From Listeria monocytogenes (lineage in GTDB: Bacteria > Bacillota > Bacilli > Lactobacillales > Listeriaceae): a stretch of 64,000 bases of DNA. The notes beneath the pieces were generated by a model. The model had not been told where the DNA came from. It saw only the letters and a program-made list of their open reading frames with translations, and ran no database searches. Shown in pieces: positions 8,250-16,185 of the stretch (within the stretch, counting starts at the first letter, position 1; every line of letters starts with the position of its first letter). Location of the stretch: positions 1,984,001-2,048,000 of the forward strand of contig NZ_LT906436.1 of the NCBI RefSeq assembly GCF_900187225.1, read 5' to 3'. The translations under genes were made by a program, and so were the position numbers.

Positions 8250-8847
8250 CTTCGCATATCCCAAATTCGACAATTCGCATCATTTCCGTAAAGTCATTCG
8301 CAAGCGGAACAAATTCTTCCATCGTCGCATTCGGATGACTCTGCAAATAAACTGTACTAATCTCCGTAATATGTTTAAAAAGAGCTGCCATCACTTTACG
8401 CGCTGCATCCATATTCACATCTTTTTTCAACTTCATCTCACTTAAAACTTGATTCATTTGCGCCTCTGACCGCTCAATTGCCTTATCAAAAAAGCCATCT
8501 AGCTTACCTTTTAATTCTACTGGCGGGTTTCCATAAGCTTGCATAATTAAGCCAAATACCGCCGGAAACTTGCGATTAAAATCCAGTTTCATCTTCGTTG
8601 ACCAAATCGCCATTTCGACAAAGTCTCCCCAATGTTCCCCTTCCAAACGAACCTCATTGGTCGCAAAATCAACCGCATAACTAACCGCCGCAATATAAAG
8701 CTTTTCTTTAGAACCAAAATAGTGAAAGATCAACCCTTTGGAAACACCAGCTTTTTCGCAAATTTTATTCGTACTAGCTGCCTGATATCCTTTTTCCGTA
8801 AATTCTCCCATTGCTGCTTCTAAAATTTTTAATCGTTTTTCATCCAT
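8227..8847 (-). CDS. TetR-family transcriptional regulator
   Basis: A 206-residue protein with an N-terminal TetR helix-turn-helix (about 5-50; the stretch YQAASTNKICEKAGVSKGLI is typical) followed by an all-helical ligand and dimer domain. It is the last gene of an operon with an ABC ATPase and permease, and its ATG shares a base with the permease stop codon. Two TGACCAnnTAGTCA operators lie on the operon promoter, so it most likely represses its own operon until an inducer binds. The inducer is unknown. Confidence 0.85.
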   Translation of the reverse strand: MDEKRLKILEAAMGEFTEKGYQAASTNKICEKAGVSKGLIFHYFGSKEKLYIAAVSYAVDFATNEVRLEGEHWGDFVEMAIWSTKMKLDFNRKFPAVFGLIMQAYGNPPVELKGKLDGFFDKAIERSEAQMNQVLSEMKLKKDVNMDAARKVMAALFKHITEISTVYLQSHPNATMEEFVPLANDFTEMMRIVEFGICEEKKDLGE

Positions 8848-9662
8848 TATACTTTCAAATCCTTTTTCTTATAAATAACAAATGTCATAGCAACCATCAC
8901 AACAATCACCCCACAAGAAATCAGTGCATTGGTTCCTGTAATCCCTTTATCCATAATCTCAGACGGAATTGCATAGTTAATTGGTGAAAAATATTTGAAG
9001 AAATCGACCTTATCATTTAAGCCAGCCATAATTCCTAAAATATATGTTAAGAACACAAGCGCAAGTGCAACTGGAGAAGCTTGCTTAGCGGAACGAAGCA
9101 CCGATGAAACCATAAAACCAGCACTCATAAATACAGCAGCCACCAGCAACTCACTAGAAAACACTCGTACAAGCTCCATCACTAAATTACCACCGTCAAC
9201 CCCACTCGGCTTCAAGAAAAGAACTAGCGCCACCGATGCTAAAAAAGTAATCACCCAAAAAGCCACAAATGATAATAAATTCCCAATCATTTTCCAAAAA
9301 ACAAGGCTAGACCGCGTAATTGGCTGCGCATATAAAAATTCAATTGTTCCATCTGTTTCTTCTTTTATCAAGGCCTGCGCACCAATTAGTGCTGCGTACA
9401 CACAAGCTGCAATAAAAATATACTGAAAAACATAAGCAAAATACGCATCAATATTCGTTAAATCCGCCATCGAATCCATATGCAAAATTTTCATCATATC
9501 TTGCGGAAGTGCATTCATTTTCGTATTCACTAAATCTTGCATCCCGCTACTTTGCATACTTGGGAAGAAAGCCATAAACACACCTAAAATCACAATCACC
9601 ACAACTGCCCAAACAACCAGACTCTTTATTCGCGTTTTCCATTCAATGTGTAGGATGTTCAC
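8847..9662 (-). CDS. ABC-2-type exporter permease
   Basis: Membrane protein of 271 residues with six predicted hydrophobic helices and a charged N-terminus. The sequence IKEETDGTIEFLYAQPITR is characteristic of ABC-2 permeases of NatB/EcsB/BcrB type. It overlaps the ATPase gene by four bases (ATGA) and the regulator by one. Together they form a drug, peptide or lipid exporter controlled by the TetR protein. The substrate cannot be told from sequence. Confidence 0.85.
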   Translation of the reverse strand: MNILHIEWKTRIKSLVVWAVVVIVILGVFMAFFPSMQSSGMQDLVNTKMNALPQDMMKILHMDSMADLTNIDAYFAYVFQYIFIAACVYAALIGAQALIKEETDGTIEFLYAQPITRSSLVFWKMIGNLLSFVAFWVITFLASVALVLFLKPSGVDGGNLVMELVRVFSSELLVAAVFMSAGFMVSSVLRSAKQASPVALALVFLTYILGIMAGLNDKVDFFKYFSPINYAIPSEIMDKGITGTNALISCGVIVVMVAMTFVIYKKKDLKV

Positions 9663-10546
9663 TTGATTTCTCCCCCTTCGTATAATGTCATAAATTTATC
9701 TTCCAGCTCTTGATTCGTAATGGTTAAATCCGTAATTTCTTTTTCTTGTAATAATGGCAAAATCGTCTTAATATCGTCATCAAAAATAAGCCGCGCTTTC
9801 CCCATTTCCTTTTCGATAATTCTTGCGCCCGCATTCGTCAATTTTTCCAGTGGCAAATTTGTTCCTTTCAGCGCAATCACTTTACCCGTCATTTGTTGAT
9901 TAGCGATATCTTCCACCGCGATAATATTCCCATTTCGAATAAAAGCAGCTCTTGTACAATATTCCTGCACCTCACGTAAATTATGACTAGAAAGGAAAAT
10001 CGTCATTCCCTCTTTATTTCGCTCAGTCATTTCTTTAAATAAATAATGTTGCATTAACGGATCAAGGCCATTCGTCGGTTCATCCAGAATAAATAATTGC
10101 GGCTCAGTAATAAGTCCAGCAACAATTGCTACTTTTTTCTTATTTCCAAGCGACATTTCTCCAAAGCGTTTTTTTGGATCAATCGAAAACATTTCATAAT
10201 ATTTATTCATTTTTTGTGTTGCATTTTCAATATGGTGGAATTTGGCAGCGTAGTGGATAATATCATTTGCTGTCATTTGTGGATAATAGCGAACTTCACT
10301 CGGCACATAACCGACCATTTTTTTGATTTCAGCGGAGTCTTTCACCACATCTTTTCCGAGGATCGTCGCACCCCCACTCGTCGCATAAATAAAATTCAGT
10401 AAGACTTTAATTGTCGTTGATTTCCCCGCACCATTCGGACCGATAAAACCATATAGTTCGCCTTCATTTACTGACAAATCTACATTTTCAATTGCTCGCT
10501 TTTTATGGTAATTTTTTGTGAGCGACTCCACTTTAATTGCTTCCAT
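9659..10546 (-). CDS. ABC exporter ATP-binding protein
   Basis: ATPase of 295 residues: Walker A GPNGAGKST (36-44), Walker B LFILDEP (about 151-157) and D-loop GLDP. The signature region reads MSLGNKKKV in place of LSGGQ, as seen in several drug-export ATPases of this type. A further C-terminal domain (about 210-295) is typical of exporter subunits. It is the first gene of the exporter-TetR operon, behind a strong promoter with two operators. The ribosome site is GGAGGAGAGAAC before the ATG. Confidence 0.88.
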   Translation of the reverse strand: MEAIKVESLTKNYHKKRAIENVDLSVNEGELYGFIGPNGAGKSTTIKVLLNFIYATSGGATILGKDVVKDSAEIKKMVGYVPSEVRYYPQMTANDIIHYAAKFHHIENATQKMNKYYEMFSIDPKKRFGEMSLGNKKKVAIVAGLITEPQLFILDEPTNGLDPLMQHYLFKEMTERNKEGMTIFLSSHNLREVQEYCTRAAFIRNGNIIAVEDIANQQMTGKVIALKGTNLPLEKLTNAGARIIEKEMGKARLIFDDDIKTILPLLQEKEITDLTITNQELEDKFMTLYEGGEIK

Positions 10547-10567
10547 GTTCTCTCCTCCACACTCAAA

Positions 10568-10616
10568 TTGACCACTTAGTCAACTAGAGTATAATCTCTT
10601 TTGACCAGGTAGTCAA
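10568..10616 (-). promoter_or_regulatory. exporter operon promoter with two TetR-type operators
   Basis: On the minus strand TTGACT (10616-10611) and TATACT (10593-10588) are 17 bases apart. Two 16-bp imperfect palindromes of form TTGACCAnnTAGTCAA lie at 10601-10616, covering the -35, and 10568-10583, just past the -10. Their centres are 33 bp apart, about three helical turns, placing both on the same DNA face. Confidence 0.85.
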
Positions 10617-10776
10617 TTACGAACTATAACACAATAAAAATCTGTAAGACTGTATCCAGTAAAAGTATCCAAATTACTGTTTTCATGCCAGCTCAAGTCT
10701 TTAAAAAATCACTTTTAGCTTGATAATGCTAATTTCAATAATTGCGTTATTCCGGATAGAATAACTATATTCCAGG

Positions 10777-10785
10777 TGATATAAT
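10777..10785 (+). promoter_or_regulatory. extended -10 promoter of the type I toxin transcript
   Basis: TGATATAAT is an extended -10 element. The -35 (TAGAAT at 10757) is poor, as often seen with extended -10 promoters. The start would be near 10792, giving a leader of about 90 bases before the toxin ORF. Confidence 0.6.
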
Positions 10786-10845
10786 ACAGTATGTAAGAAA
10801 GTTTATGGTGGTGGCTAACTCTTTCAACATGAAAGGGGGATGCCT

Positions 10846-10887
10846 ATGGCTTTTTTGTTAGGAACTCCTGGAAAGGATAACCCATGA
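10846..10887 (+). CDS. 13-codon leader ORF overlapping the toxin start
   Basis: The ORF encodes MAFLLGTPGKDNP. It has a strong ribosome site, AAGGGGG, seven bases before its ATG, and its TGA overlaps the ATG of the toxin gene as ATGA (10884-10887). The arrangement suggests coupling, in which translation of the leader opens or feeds the toxin start, as mok does for hok. No homologue is recognised and it may be purely regulatory. Confidence 0.55.
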   Translation: MAFLLGTPGKDNP

Positions 10888-10970
10888 CCGTTTATGAAGC
10901 ACTCTCTTTTGCAGTCGCTTTTACAACTTTAATGTTGTTACTAAACAGTCAAAATAACACAAAAAAATAA
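10884..10970 (+). CDS. small holin-like type I toxin
   Basis: A 28-residue peptide, MTVYEALSFAVAFTTLMLLL followed by a polar tail ending in KK. The start MTVYEAL and the single membrane helix match the small holin-like toxin family of Firmicutes type I toxin-antitoxin systems (TxpA/BsrG-like). It would insert into the membrane and depolarise it. Its own ribosome site, AAGGA, is moderate, and its ATG overlaps the stop of a 13-codon leader. A hairpin straight after the stop ends the message and is shared with a converging antisense RNA. Confidence 0.75.
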   Translation: MTVYEALSFAVAFTTLMLLLNSQNNTKK

Positions 10971-11081
10971 CCACTCATAAACTTTGGACGGTTTAGTGGT
11001 TATTTTTATAACATATTAAACTAGCTGCCATCTTAAATGGGCTTACGTTTGAGGGTCATGTTCTTGCATGGCTCTCTTTTC
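10961..11081 (-). ncRNA. candidate antisense antitoxin RNA
   Basis: A minus-strand promoter, TTGGCA (11117-11112), 18 bases, TATCAT (11093-11088), points towards the toxin gene. A transcript of roughly 120 bases would end at the hairpin at 10965-11005 with a T run on this strand. It would be complementary to the 3' end of the toxin message, as RatA is to txpA. Size and start are estimates from the promoter and terminator only. Confidence 0.6.
10965..11008. terminator. bidirectional terminator shared by toxin mRNA and antitoxin RNA
   Basis: AAATAACCACT (10965-10975) pairs with AGTGGTTATTT (10995-11005), with T runs on both strands. It overlaps the toxin stop codon. The common hairpin gives both RNAs complementary 3' ends, a usual feature of this toxin-antitoxin class. 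Confidence 0.85.
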
Positions 11082-11146
11082 ATGTTTATGATACCACATT
11101 TCCATTCTTTATGCCAAGTGTTCCCAAAGAAGTTTTTTCAACCGGT

Positions 11147-11704
11147 TTATTCATTTTCTTCTATTAATAGTTGTAATTTCCAGTACTGCATCGCGTACAT
11201 TGTTTTTGCGTCATGAATGAATTGTTGTTCTATTAATTGTTCTGCTTCTTCTGGAGTTACTTTGACTAAATTAATAAATTCATCTGCATCTTGCGCCAAT
11301 GGTTGCTCCATTTTCCGGAGGTCACGGGCTACATATATATGTAAAAGTTCATTGGCAAATCCAGGAGATGTGTAAAAAGAAGTGAGATATGTTAAATCAT
11401 CGGACTGAAAACCAGTTTCTTCTTCTAGCTCTCGTCTTGCAGTCACGAGCGGATCTTCCCCTGGCTCCATTTTACCAGCGGGAATTTCAATAATTGTTTT
11501 CTCAAGTGGTTTTCGATATTGTTCTACTAAATACATTCCTCCATCTTCTGAAAAAGGTATAATTGCTACAGCACCAGGATGCTTAACAATTTCACGCTTG
11601 CTCTTTTCTCCGTTTGGCAACTCTACATCATCTACTTGTAGTTCGATAATATTGCCGCTAAAAATCTGTTCTGTATGAAGTGTTTTTTCTTCTAGTGAGT
11701 CCAT
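11147..11704 (-). CDS. nudF: ADP-ribose pyrophosphatase (Nudix hydrolase)
   Basis: A 185-residue Nudix protein. The Nudix box spans about 77-99: G77, E82, then RRELEEETGF with the metal-binding Glu residues. The N-terminal half (HPGAVAIIPFSEDG, YLVEQYRKPLEKTIIEIPAG) matches ADP-ribose pyrophosphatases, which yield AMP and ribose-5-phosphate. I chose the ATG at 11704; an in-frame GTG at 11713 lies only three bases from GGAG. It is a single gene, converging on the antitoxin region. Confidence 0.88.
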   Translation of the reverse strand: MDSLEEKTLHTEQIFSGNIIELQVDDVELPNGEKSKREIVKHPGAVAIIPFSEDGGMYLVEQYRKPLEKTIIEIPAGKMEPGEDPLVTARRELEEETGFQSDDLTYLTSFYTSPGFANELLHIYVARDLRKMEQPLAQDADEFINLVKVTPEEAEQLIEQQFIHDAKTMYAMQYWKLQLLIEENE

Positions 11705-11852
11705 TTCTGCCACCTACTCCTCGTTTTTTTTCATTATAACATAACTAAGTCCGAGTTTAATTTACATCGCACGACTGATAACATCTATTTTCTAAATATG
11801 GTATGATAAGAACAAATAAAGGACAATTTCTAAAATATAAAAACCATTCAAC

Positions 11853-11881
11853 TTGCCTAGCATTCGCTTACAAAATATACT
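11853..11881 (+). promoter_or_regulatory. promoter of xpaC-telA
   Basis: TTGCCT (11853-11858) and TATACT (11876-11881) are 17 bases apart, about 100 bases before the xpaC start. Nothing else was recognised in the rest of the 275-base gap (11705-11979). Confidence 0.7.
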
Positions 11882-11979
11882 TAAATGGTAGGTTACTTTC
11901 CATCAATCTTTATTTTTAGAAAAATTTACTATAAGAAAAGCGGACCTTTTAAACAGGTACTTAAAGGAGAAGATGTATA

Positions 11980-12639
11980 ATGACCGTTTTTAAAAAGATA
12001 TTAGCATTCACAGGTTCTATTTTCCTTGTCATTATTTTGGCTGGTATTCTCACTTCACTAATTCATAGTGGCTTGGTAATTGCAGCAATTGTAATCGCTG
12101 TTGCGGCTATCCTATTTTTCTTTTCATCTAAAGCTGGGGACCGTGCGCAAATGATTGCAACTGGATTAACCAAGAAAGAATATAAATATATTCGCACTAA
12201 CTTAGAAGAGGCACGTGTGAAAATTATCCGCCTTCAAAAAATCATGACACAAAACAAAGCGTTATATTCTTTCCAAGAGCGTAACAAAACGCTTTTACTT
12301 ACAAAAAGAATTTATGGCATCGTAAAAGATGAACCAAAGCGTTTTTATGAAGCAGAAGATTTCTTTTTCTCCCATCTTGACTCTTTAGTGGAGCTAACTG
12401 AAAAATATGCTTTCTTAGAAAAACAACCCGTAAAAGACAAAAAAATATATCAAACACTTTCTGATACGCGTACACTTTTAAATGATTTAAGTCGTGTTAT
12501 TGAAAAGGATTTATTTACACTTTTGAATCAAGATGTGAACAACCTTGACTTCGAACTAGAAGTAGCGAAAAACTCCATTTCTAAACAGAAAAAGAAATTT
12601 GAAAGGGGTACAAAAGATGACCGAGAACAAGCCAAGTGA
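11980..12639 (+). CDS. XpaC-like protein, probable partner of TelA
   Basis: A 219-residue protein with two adjacent membrane helices at about 7-27 and 31-50, then a long charged helical domain. It matches the XpaC family, named for 5-bromo-4-chloroindolyl phosphate hydrolysis; the biochemical function is not established. The start follows AAAGGAGAAG. Its 3' end overlaps telA by 23 bases, and the xpaC-telA pair is conserved in Firmicutes, so the two probably act together at the membrane. Confidence 0.8.
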   Translation: MTVFKKILAFTGSIFLVIILAGILTSLIHSGLVIAAIVIAVAAILFFFSSKAGDRAQMIATGLTKKEYKYIRTNLEEARVKIIRLQKIMTQNKALYSFQERNKTLLLTKRIYGIVKDEPKRFYEAEDFFFSHLDSLVELTEKYAFLEKQPVKDKKIYQTLSDTRTLLNDLSRVIEKDLFTLLNQDVNNLDFELEVAKNSISKQKKKFERGTKDDREQAK

Positions 12640-13816
12640 ACAAACAAATGAATTAAAAGATTTAGTAGTTGAGAAAGAATTCAACCAAACGTTAGATGAT
12701 CTCCTTGCTAACCCGTTTGGATCAGATGGTGAATCAGCTGCAAGCATCGTAAATAATGAAACAGATGCAGCTCCCCGCCTTGTCGATATGCTTACTGAAA
12801 CAAATAAAAAACAAGCATTAGAGTTATCCAAACAAATCGAACCTGGAAATCAAGCAGCGATTCTTGGATACGGAGCTCCGGCCCAAGCCAAACTCCATGA
12901 TTTTTCTCATTCGATGTTAGCACATGTACAAAAGCAAGATGTTGGACCAATTGGCGATATTATTAGCGATTTAATGTATCGTTTGCAAGAAGCGGATCCT
13001 GATGAACTTGCCGCTCGCAATAAAAATGTCTTCACTAAAATGTTCCACCGAGTAAAACAATCCATCAACGAAATTACTTCTAAATATCAAAAAATTGGTA
13101 CCCAAATTGACCGCATCGCGTTAAAACTGGAACATTCCAAAAAGCGTTTAATGGAAGATAACTCTTTCCTAGAACAGCTTTATGATAAAAATAAAGATTA
13201 CTTCCAAGCACTTAATATTTACATTGCTGCTGGAGAACTAAAATTAGAAGAAATTAATACAAAAATGCTCCCAGAACTTCGCAAAAAAGCGGAACAAACG
13301 GGCGACCAAATGGATTACCAAGAAGTGAATGACTTAACACAATTTGCTGATCGTCTAGATAAACGAGTATATGATTTACGTCTAAGCCGTCAAATCACTA
13401 TCCAACAAGCACCGCAAATTCGCTTAATCCAAAATACAAACCAAGCACTCGCTGAAAAAATTCAGTCTTCTATTATGACTGCGATTCCACTTTGGAAAAA
13501 CCAAGTGGCCATTGCGCTTACCTTGCTCCGTCAACAACAAGCTGTGGCAGCACAACGCCAAGTTTCTGAAACAACCAACGAACTTCTCAAACGAAACGCT
13601 GATATGCTAAAAACAAACGCTATCGAAACAGCGCGTGAAAATGAAAGAGGTATCGTGGACATCGAGACACTTAAAGAAACCCAATCTAGCTTAATCGAAA
13701 CCTTGCAAGAAACGCTTAAAATCCAACAAGAAGGCCGTGCTAAACGTGCCGTAGCTGAGAAAGAACTTGTAACAATGGAACAAGAACTTAAAGAACGTTT
13801 ACTGGAAATGAAATAA
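12617..13816 (+). CDS. telA: TelA family toxic-anion / cell-envelope stress resistance protein
   Basis: A 399-residue, mostly helical cytoplasmic protein with predicted coiled coils (about 150-220 and 310-395) and the family stretch [18 protein letters not shown]. The ATG at 12617 lies nine bases after AAAGGGG; a TTG at 12599 in frame is not preferred. The family was named for tellurite resistance. The Listeria homologue is reported to add to tolerance of nisin and cell-wall antibiotics. It is cotranscribed with xpaC and followed by a strong terminator. Confidence 0.9.
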   Translation: MTENKPSEQTNELKDLVVEKEFNQTLDDLLANPFGSDGESAASIVNNETDAAPRLVDMLTETNKKQALELSKQIEPGNQAAILGYGAPAQAKLHDFSHSMLAHVQKQDVGPIGDIISDLMYRLQEADPDELAARNKNVFTKMFHRVKQSINEITSKYQKIGTQIDRIALKLEHSKKRLMEDNSFLEQLYDKNKDYFQALNIYIAAGELKLEEINTKMLPELRKKAEQTGDQMDYQEVNDLTQFADRLDKRVYDLRLSRQITIQQAPQIRLIQNTNQALAEKIQSSIMTAIPLWKNQVAIALTLLRQQQAVAAQRQVSETTNELLKRNADMLKTNAIETARENERGIVDIETLKETQSSLIETLQETLKIQQEGRAKRAVAEKELVTMEQELKERLLEMK

Positions 13817-13820
13817 ACAA

Positions 13821-13854
13821 AATCCCACTCTTACGAAAAAGAGTGGGGTTTTTT
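13821..13854 (+). terminator. terminator after telA
   Basis: CCCACTCTT pairs with AAGAGTGGG around a six-base loop, followed by a T run. It separates telA from the converging operon at 13863. Confidence 0.9.
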
Positions 13855-13862
13855 CATCCCTT

Positions 13863-14606
13863 TTATTTAGTTAAATAACCATAACCTTCTAAAAGAAGTG
13901 CTGTCATCTTTTCTGCAAACAGTTCTATCATCTGTTCCCCTTTCTCCTCTGTGGCAAGACTAGCATCACCATATACACCACTTTTGCTTAAATCACCTAG
14001 CGAAATAGTTGTTTTCCCATAAAGAGTTGGTTTTTCGGGATATTCTCTAACTGCCTTTTTCATTTGCACTAATTCTTTTTTAGTCGCAAGCATTAAAGAG
14101 GTTTCAAATTCACAGGCATGAATCATTCCGTGCCATGTACCAGACTCACAATTCTTTTCCATTACTTCAGAAAGAGATGGATAGAATAGATACATAACAG
14201 GCATTTCTAACTCATCTGCTAATTCTCTAACAGCATATTTCATCGAGTTATTGTTAGAATCATGTCCATTTATTAAGACAAGCATTTTGACACCATAGCG
14301 AGAAACACTGTGTGCGACATCTTTAATAATTGCTTCGACATGATGTTGTTGAATAGAGATCGTTCCTGGAATATCACGCCATACCCAAGAATAGCCAAAT
14401 GGCATTGGTGGAATAACTACTGCTCCTGTTTTTTCCGATACTAATTCTGCTAAATGGTCTGCTAAAAATATATCAACTCCAAGTGGTAAATGATGTCCAT
14501 GTTGCTCTGTTGCTCCGAGTGGTAAAATTGCGACTGGAAAATCAGTTATCGCTTTTTCCACTTCATCTCGTGTCATGTTTATTATTTTGTTGGCTGATTG
14601 CACCAT
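13863..14606 (-). CDS. creatininase-family amidohydrolase-fold protein
   Basis: A 247-residue protein of the creatininase superfamily. Metal-binding motifs include the LPLGATEQHGHHLPLGVD region (Glu and His ligands, about 28-45), INGHDSNNN (about 113-121) and a Glu in HACEFETS. Known members hydrolyse creatinine, formamides in riboflavin synthesis, or 3-dehydro-scyllo-inosose. It is the last gene of a carbohydrate PTS operon with a lactonase-like and an aldolase gene, so ring opening of a sugar-derived intermediate is more likely than creatinine. The substrate is unknown. Confidence 0.75.
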   Translation of the reverse strand: MVQSANKIINMTRDEVEKAITDFPVAILPLGATEQHGHHLPLGVDIFLADHLAELVSEKTGAVVIPPMPFGYSWVWRDIPGTISIQQHHVEAIIKDVAHSVSRYGVKMLVLINGHDSNNNSMKYAVRELADELEMPVMYLFYPSLSEVMEKNCESGTWHGMIHACEFETSLMLATKKELVQMKKAVREYPEKPTLYGKTTISLGDLSKSGVYGDASLATEEKGEQMIELFAEKMTALLLEGYGYLTK

Positions 14607-14618
14607 TTTACATCCATC

Positions 14619-15226
14619 CTATCTTTGAAAAGCTTTTGCATTTTCTCTTATTTGATTGAGCATGGTCTTCGTGGCGCCGCGTGGAACAAGCTCACTTCCA
14701 ATAGCGTAAGAATTACACCCCGCCGCTTTAAATTCTGCGATATTTCCTGCGTCTATCCCCCCAACTGCCATTAGATGAATATTAGGGAATGGACCTCTCA
14801 AATTTTTAATGTAAGTCGGTCCAAGTGTTCCAGCCGGAAAAACTTTAAAAATTTCTATGCCTAATTGTATTCCTTCCATAATTTCGCCTGGGGAAAATAC
14901 TCCTGGAAAAACAGCTATGTCTTGTTTTATGCATTCTTCTACAATACTTTTTTCAAAGCCTGGAGTCATAATAAACGTTGCTCCTGCTTGTTTCACCTTT
15001 TGAATTTGTTTTTTTCTACAACTGTACCAGCCCCAATTGTCAATTGCTTAGCTGAAAAATGCTGACTTACGGCTTCTAAACAAGCTAATCCTTTTGTTTC
15101 ATTACTTAATGAGACTTCCAGCATTGTAATTCCTTCTTCTAAAAGTAATTCTACAATCGGAATAACATCTTCTTTTGCTACATCCCGAATAATTGCCATC
15201 AATTGGTCTTTCTCCATAGTTAACAA
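14619..15226 (-). pseudogene. KDPG/KHG aldolase, interrupted by a frameshift in an A run
   Basis: Two frames together make one class I 2-dehydro-3-deoxy-phosphogluconate/4-hydroxy-2-oxoglutarate aldolase of about 200 residues. The N-terminal part (TTG at 15226 to a TGA at 14993-14995) holds the catalytic-Glu region ITMLEVSL and IGAGTV. The C-terminal part (to 14619) holds the Schiff-base Lys in IFKVFPAG and AVGGIDAGN. The break lies in a run of seven A (15009-15015). One more A, or a -1 slip on the in-frame heptamer A-AAA-AAC, joins the frames as VEK(K/N)QIQKVKQAGA. This may be a sequencing error, an inactivated gene or recoding. It sits between the lactonase and creatininase-like genes of a PTS operon. 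Confidence 0.85.
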
Positions 15227-15244
15227 ATCACACGCACTCCTTTA

Positions 15245-16162
15245 CTAAAATTTGGCTAGCCAGTTGGCTGGATTATCATAAAATATAGTTTGTATTTGTT
15301 GCTCCGTTACGCCTTCTTCTAAAAGCCTTGGAATAAATTTTGTTTTTATAAAACGAAATCCTGGACCGCCACCATATGCGTGCAGATAACTTTTTCTTCC
15401 CATATCTCCCGAGATGAGTAATTTATCCCCAAAACCATTTTCAAGCATATTTTTCACTAGTTCAACTCTTGTACTATCAGGATAGTATTTTACTTTTCCA
15501 CAACCATCAAACTGAACATAAGCCCCTTTTTCAGCTAATTTCAGATGATAGTACGGATCTGCATTGCGATCGCTATGTCCAACAGCTACCAGCTCCATAT
15601 TCACGCCTTCTTCTTCTAAGATAGCAAGCATTTCCTGCCCCATTGTGCCAGCTTCTGTATGCAACCAAATTGGTGCACCAGTCTCTTTTTGAGCCCATGC
15701 AACAGCTCGTGTTACTTTGTTCTCTAATGGATGAATGAGGTTGTACCATGAACCTGACTTCAAAATCCCTGCACGAGCATCGGAACCATCCATTCCTTTT
15801 TCAATATCAAAAATTAATCGATCTGTAATTTGTTCAATGCTTTCCTCCTGTACCCAATCCGGGAAATAAATATGTTTATTAAATCCTGTAACACCAAGAA
15901 CATTCACGCCAGATTCTTCAGACATAGTTTTTAGTTTATTTCCATCACGACCATAATCCAGCGTCGAAGCATCTACGAGTGTTTGACCTCCAATAGATTG
16001 AAATGTTTTTAATTCTTCTAAGGAGGACTCATAATCTGTTAATTCAAAATCACGGTCTTTCTGTACTGAAGGTGGACAACACCACAAATGTTCATGTGAG
16101 TATGTGAAACCAAGGCTTTCTTTCGAGATGTCACCAAGAACCGTTCTTATTTTCTTTTCCAT
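15245..16162 (-). CDS. phosphotriesterase-family metallohydrolase, probable sugar(-phosphate) lactonase
   Basis: A 305-residue TIM-barrel protein of the phosphotriesterase family. Metal ligands visible are His23-x-His25 (YSHEHLW), the bridging Lys in AGILKSGSW, His in IWLHTEAGT, His in AVGHSDRN, and Asp in ISGDMGRKSY. Characterised Listeria relatives of this family hydrolyse phosphorylated sugar lactones. The operon has a UlaA-type PTS, which delivers phosphorylated sugar acids or lactones, and an aldolase, so lactone opening after uptake is a reasonable role. The exact substrate is not known. Confidence 0.8.
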   Translation of the reverse strand: MEKKIRTVLGDISKESLGFTYSHEHLWCCPPSVQKDRDFELTDYESSLEELKTFQSIGGQTLVDASTLDYGRDGNKLKTMSEESGVNVLGVTGFNKHIYFPDWVQEESIEQITDRLIFDIEKGMDGSDARAGILKSGSWYNLIHPLENKVTRAVAWAQKETGAPIWLHTEAGTMGQEMLAILEEEGVNMELVAVGHSDRNADPYYHLKLAEKGAYVQFDGCGKVKYYPDSTRVELVKNMLENGFGDKLLISGDMGRKSYLHAYGGGPGFRFIKTKFIPRLLEEGVTEQQIQTIFYDNPANWLAKF

Positions 16163-16185
16163 TTAAAACCATCTCCTATATTTTT

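Noticed and set aside
11030-11083. 16-codon ORF starting MKREPCKNM on the minus strand inside the antitoxin RNA
   Set aside because: No ribosome site stands before its ATG and the region is better explained as a non-coding antisense RNA.
14993-15226. Calling the two aldolase frames as two separate genes
   Set aside because: Together they cover one continuous aldolase domain without gap or duplication; the second frame has only an internal ATG with no ribosome site.
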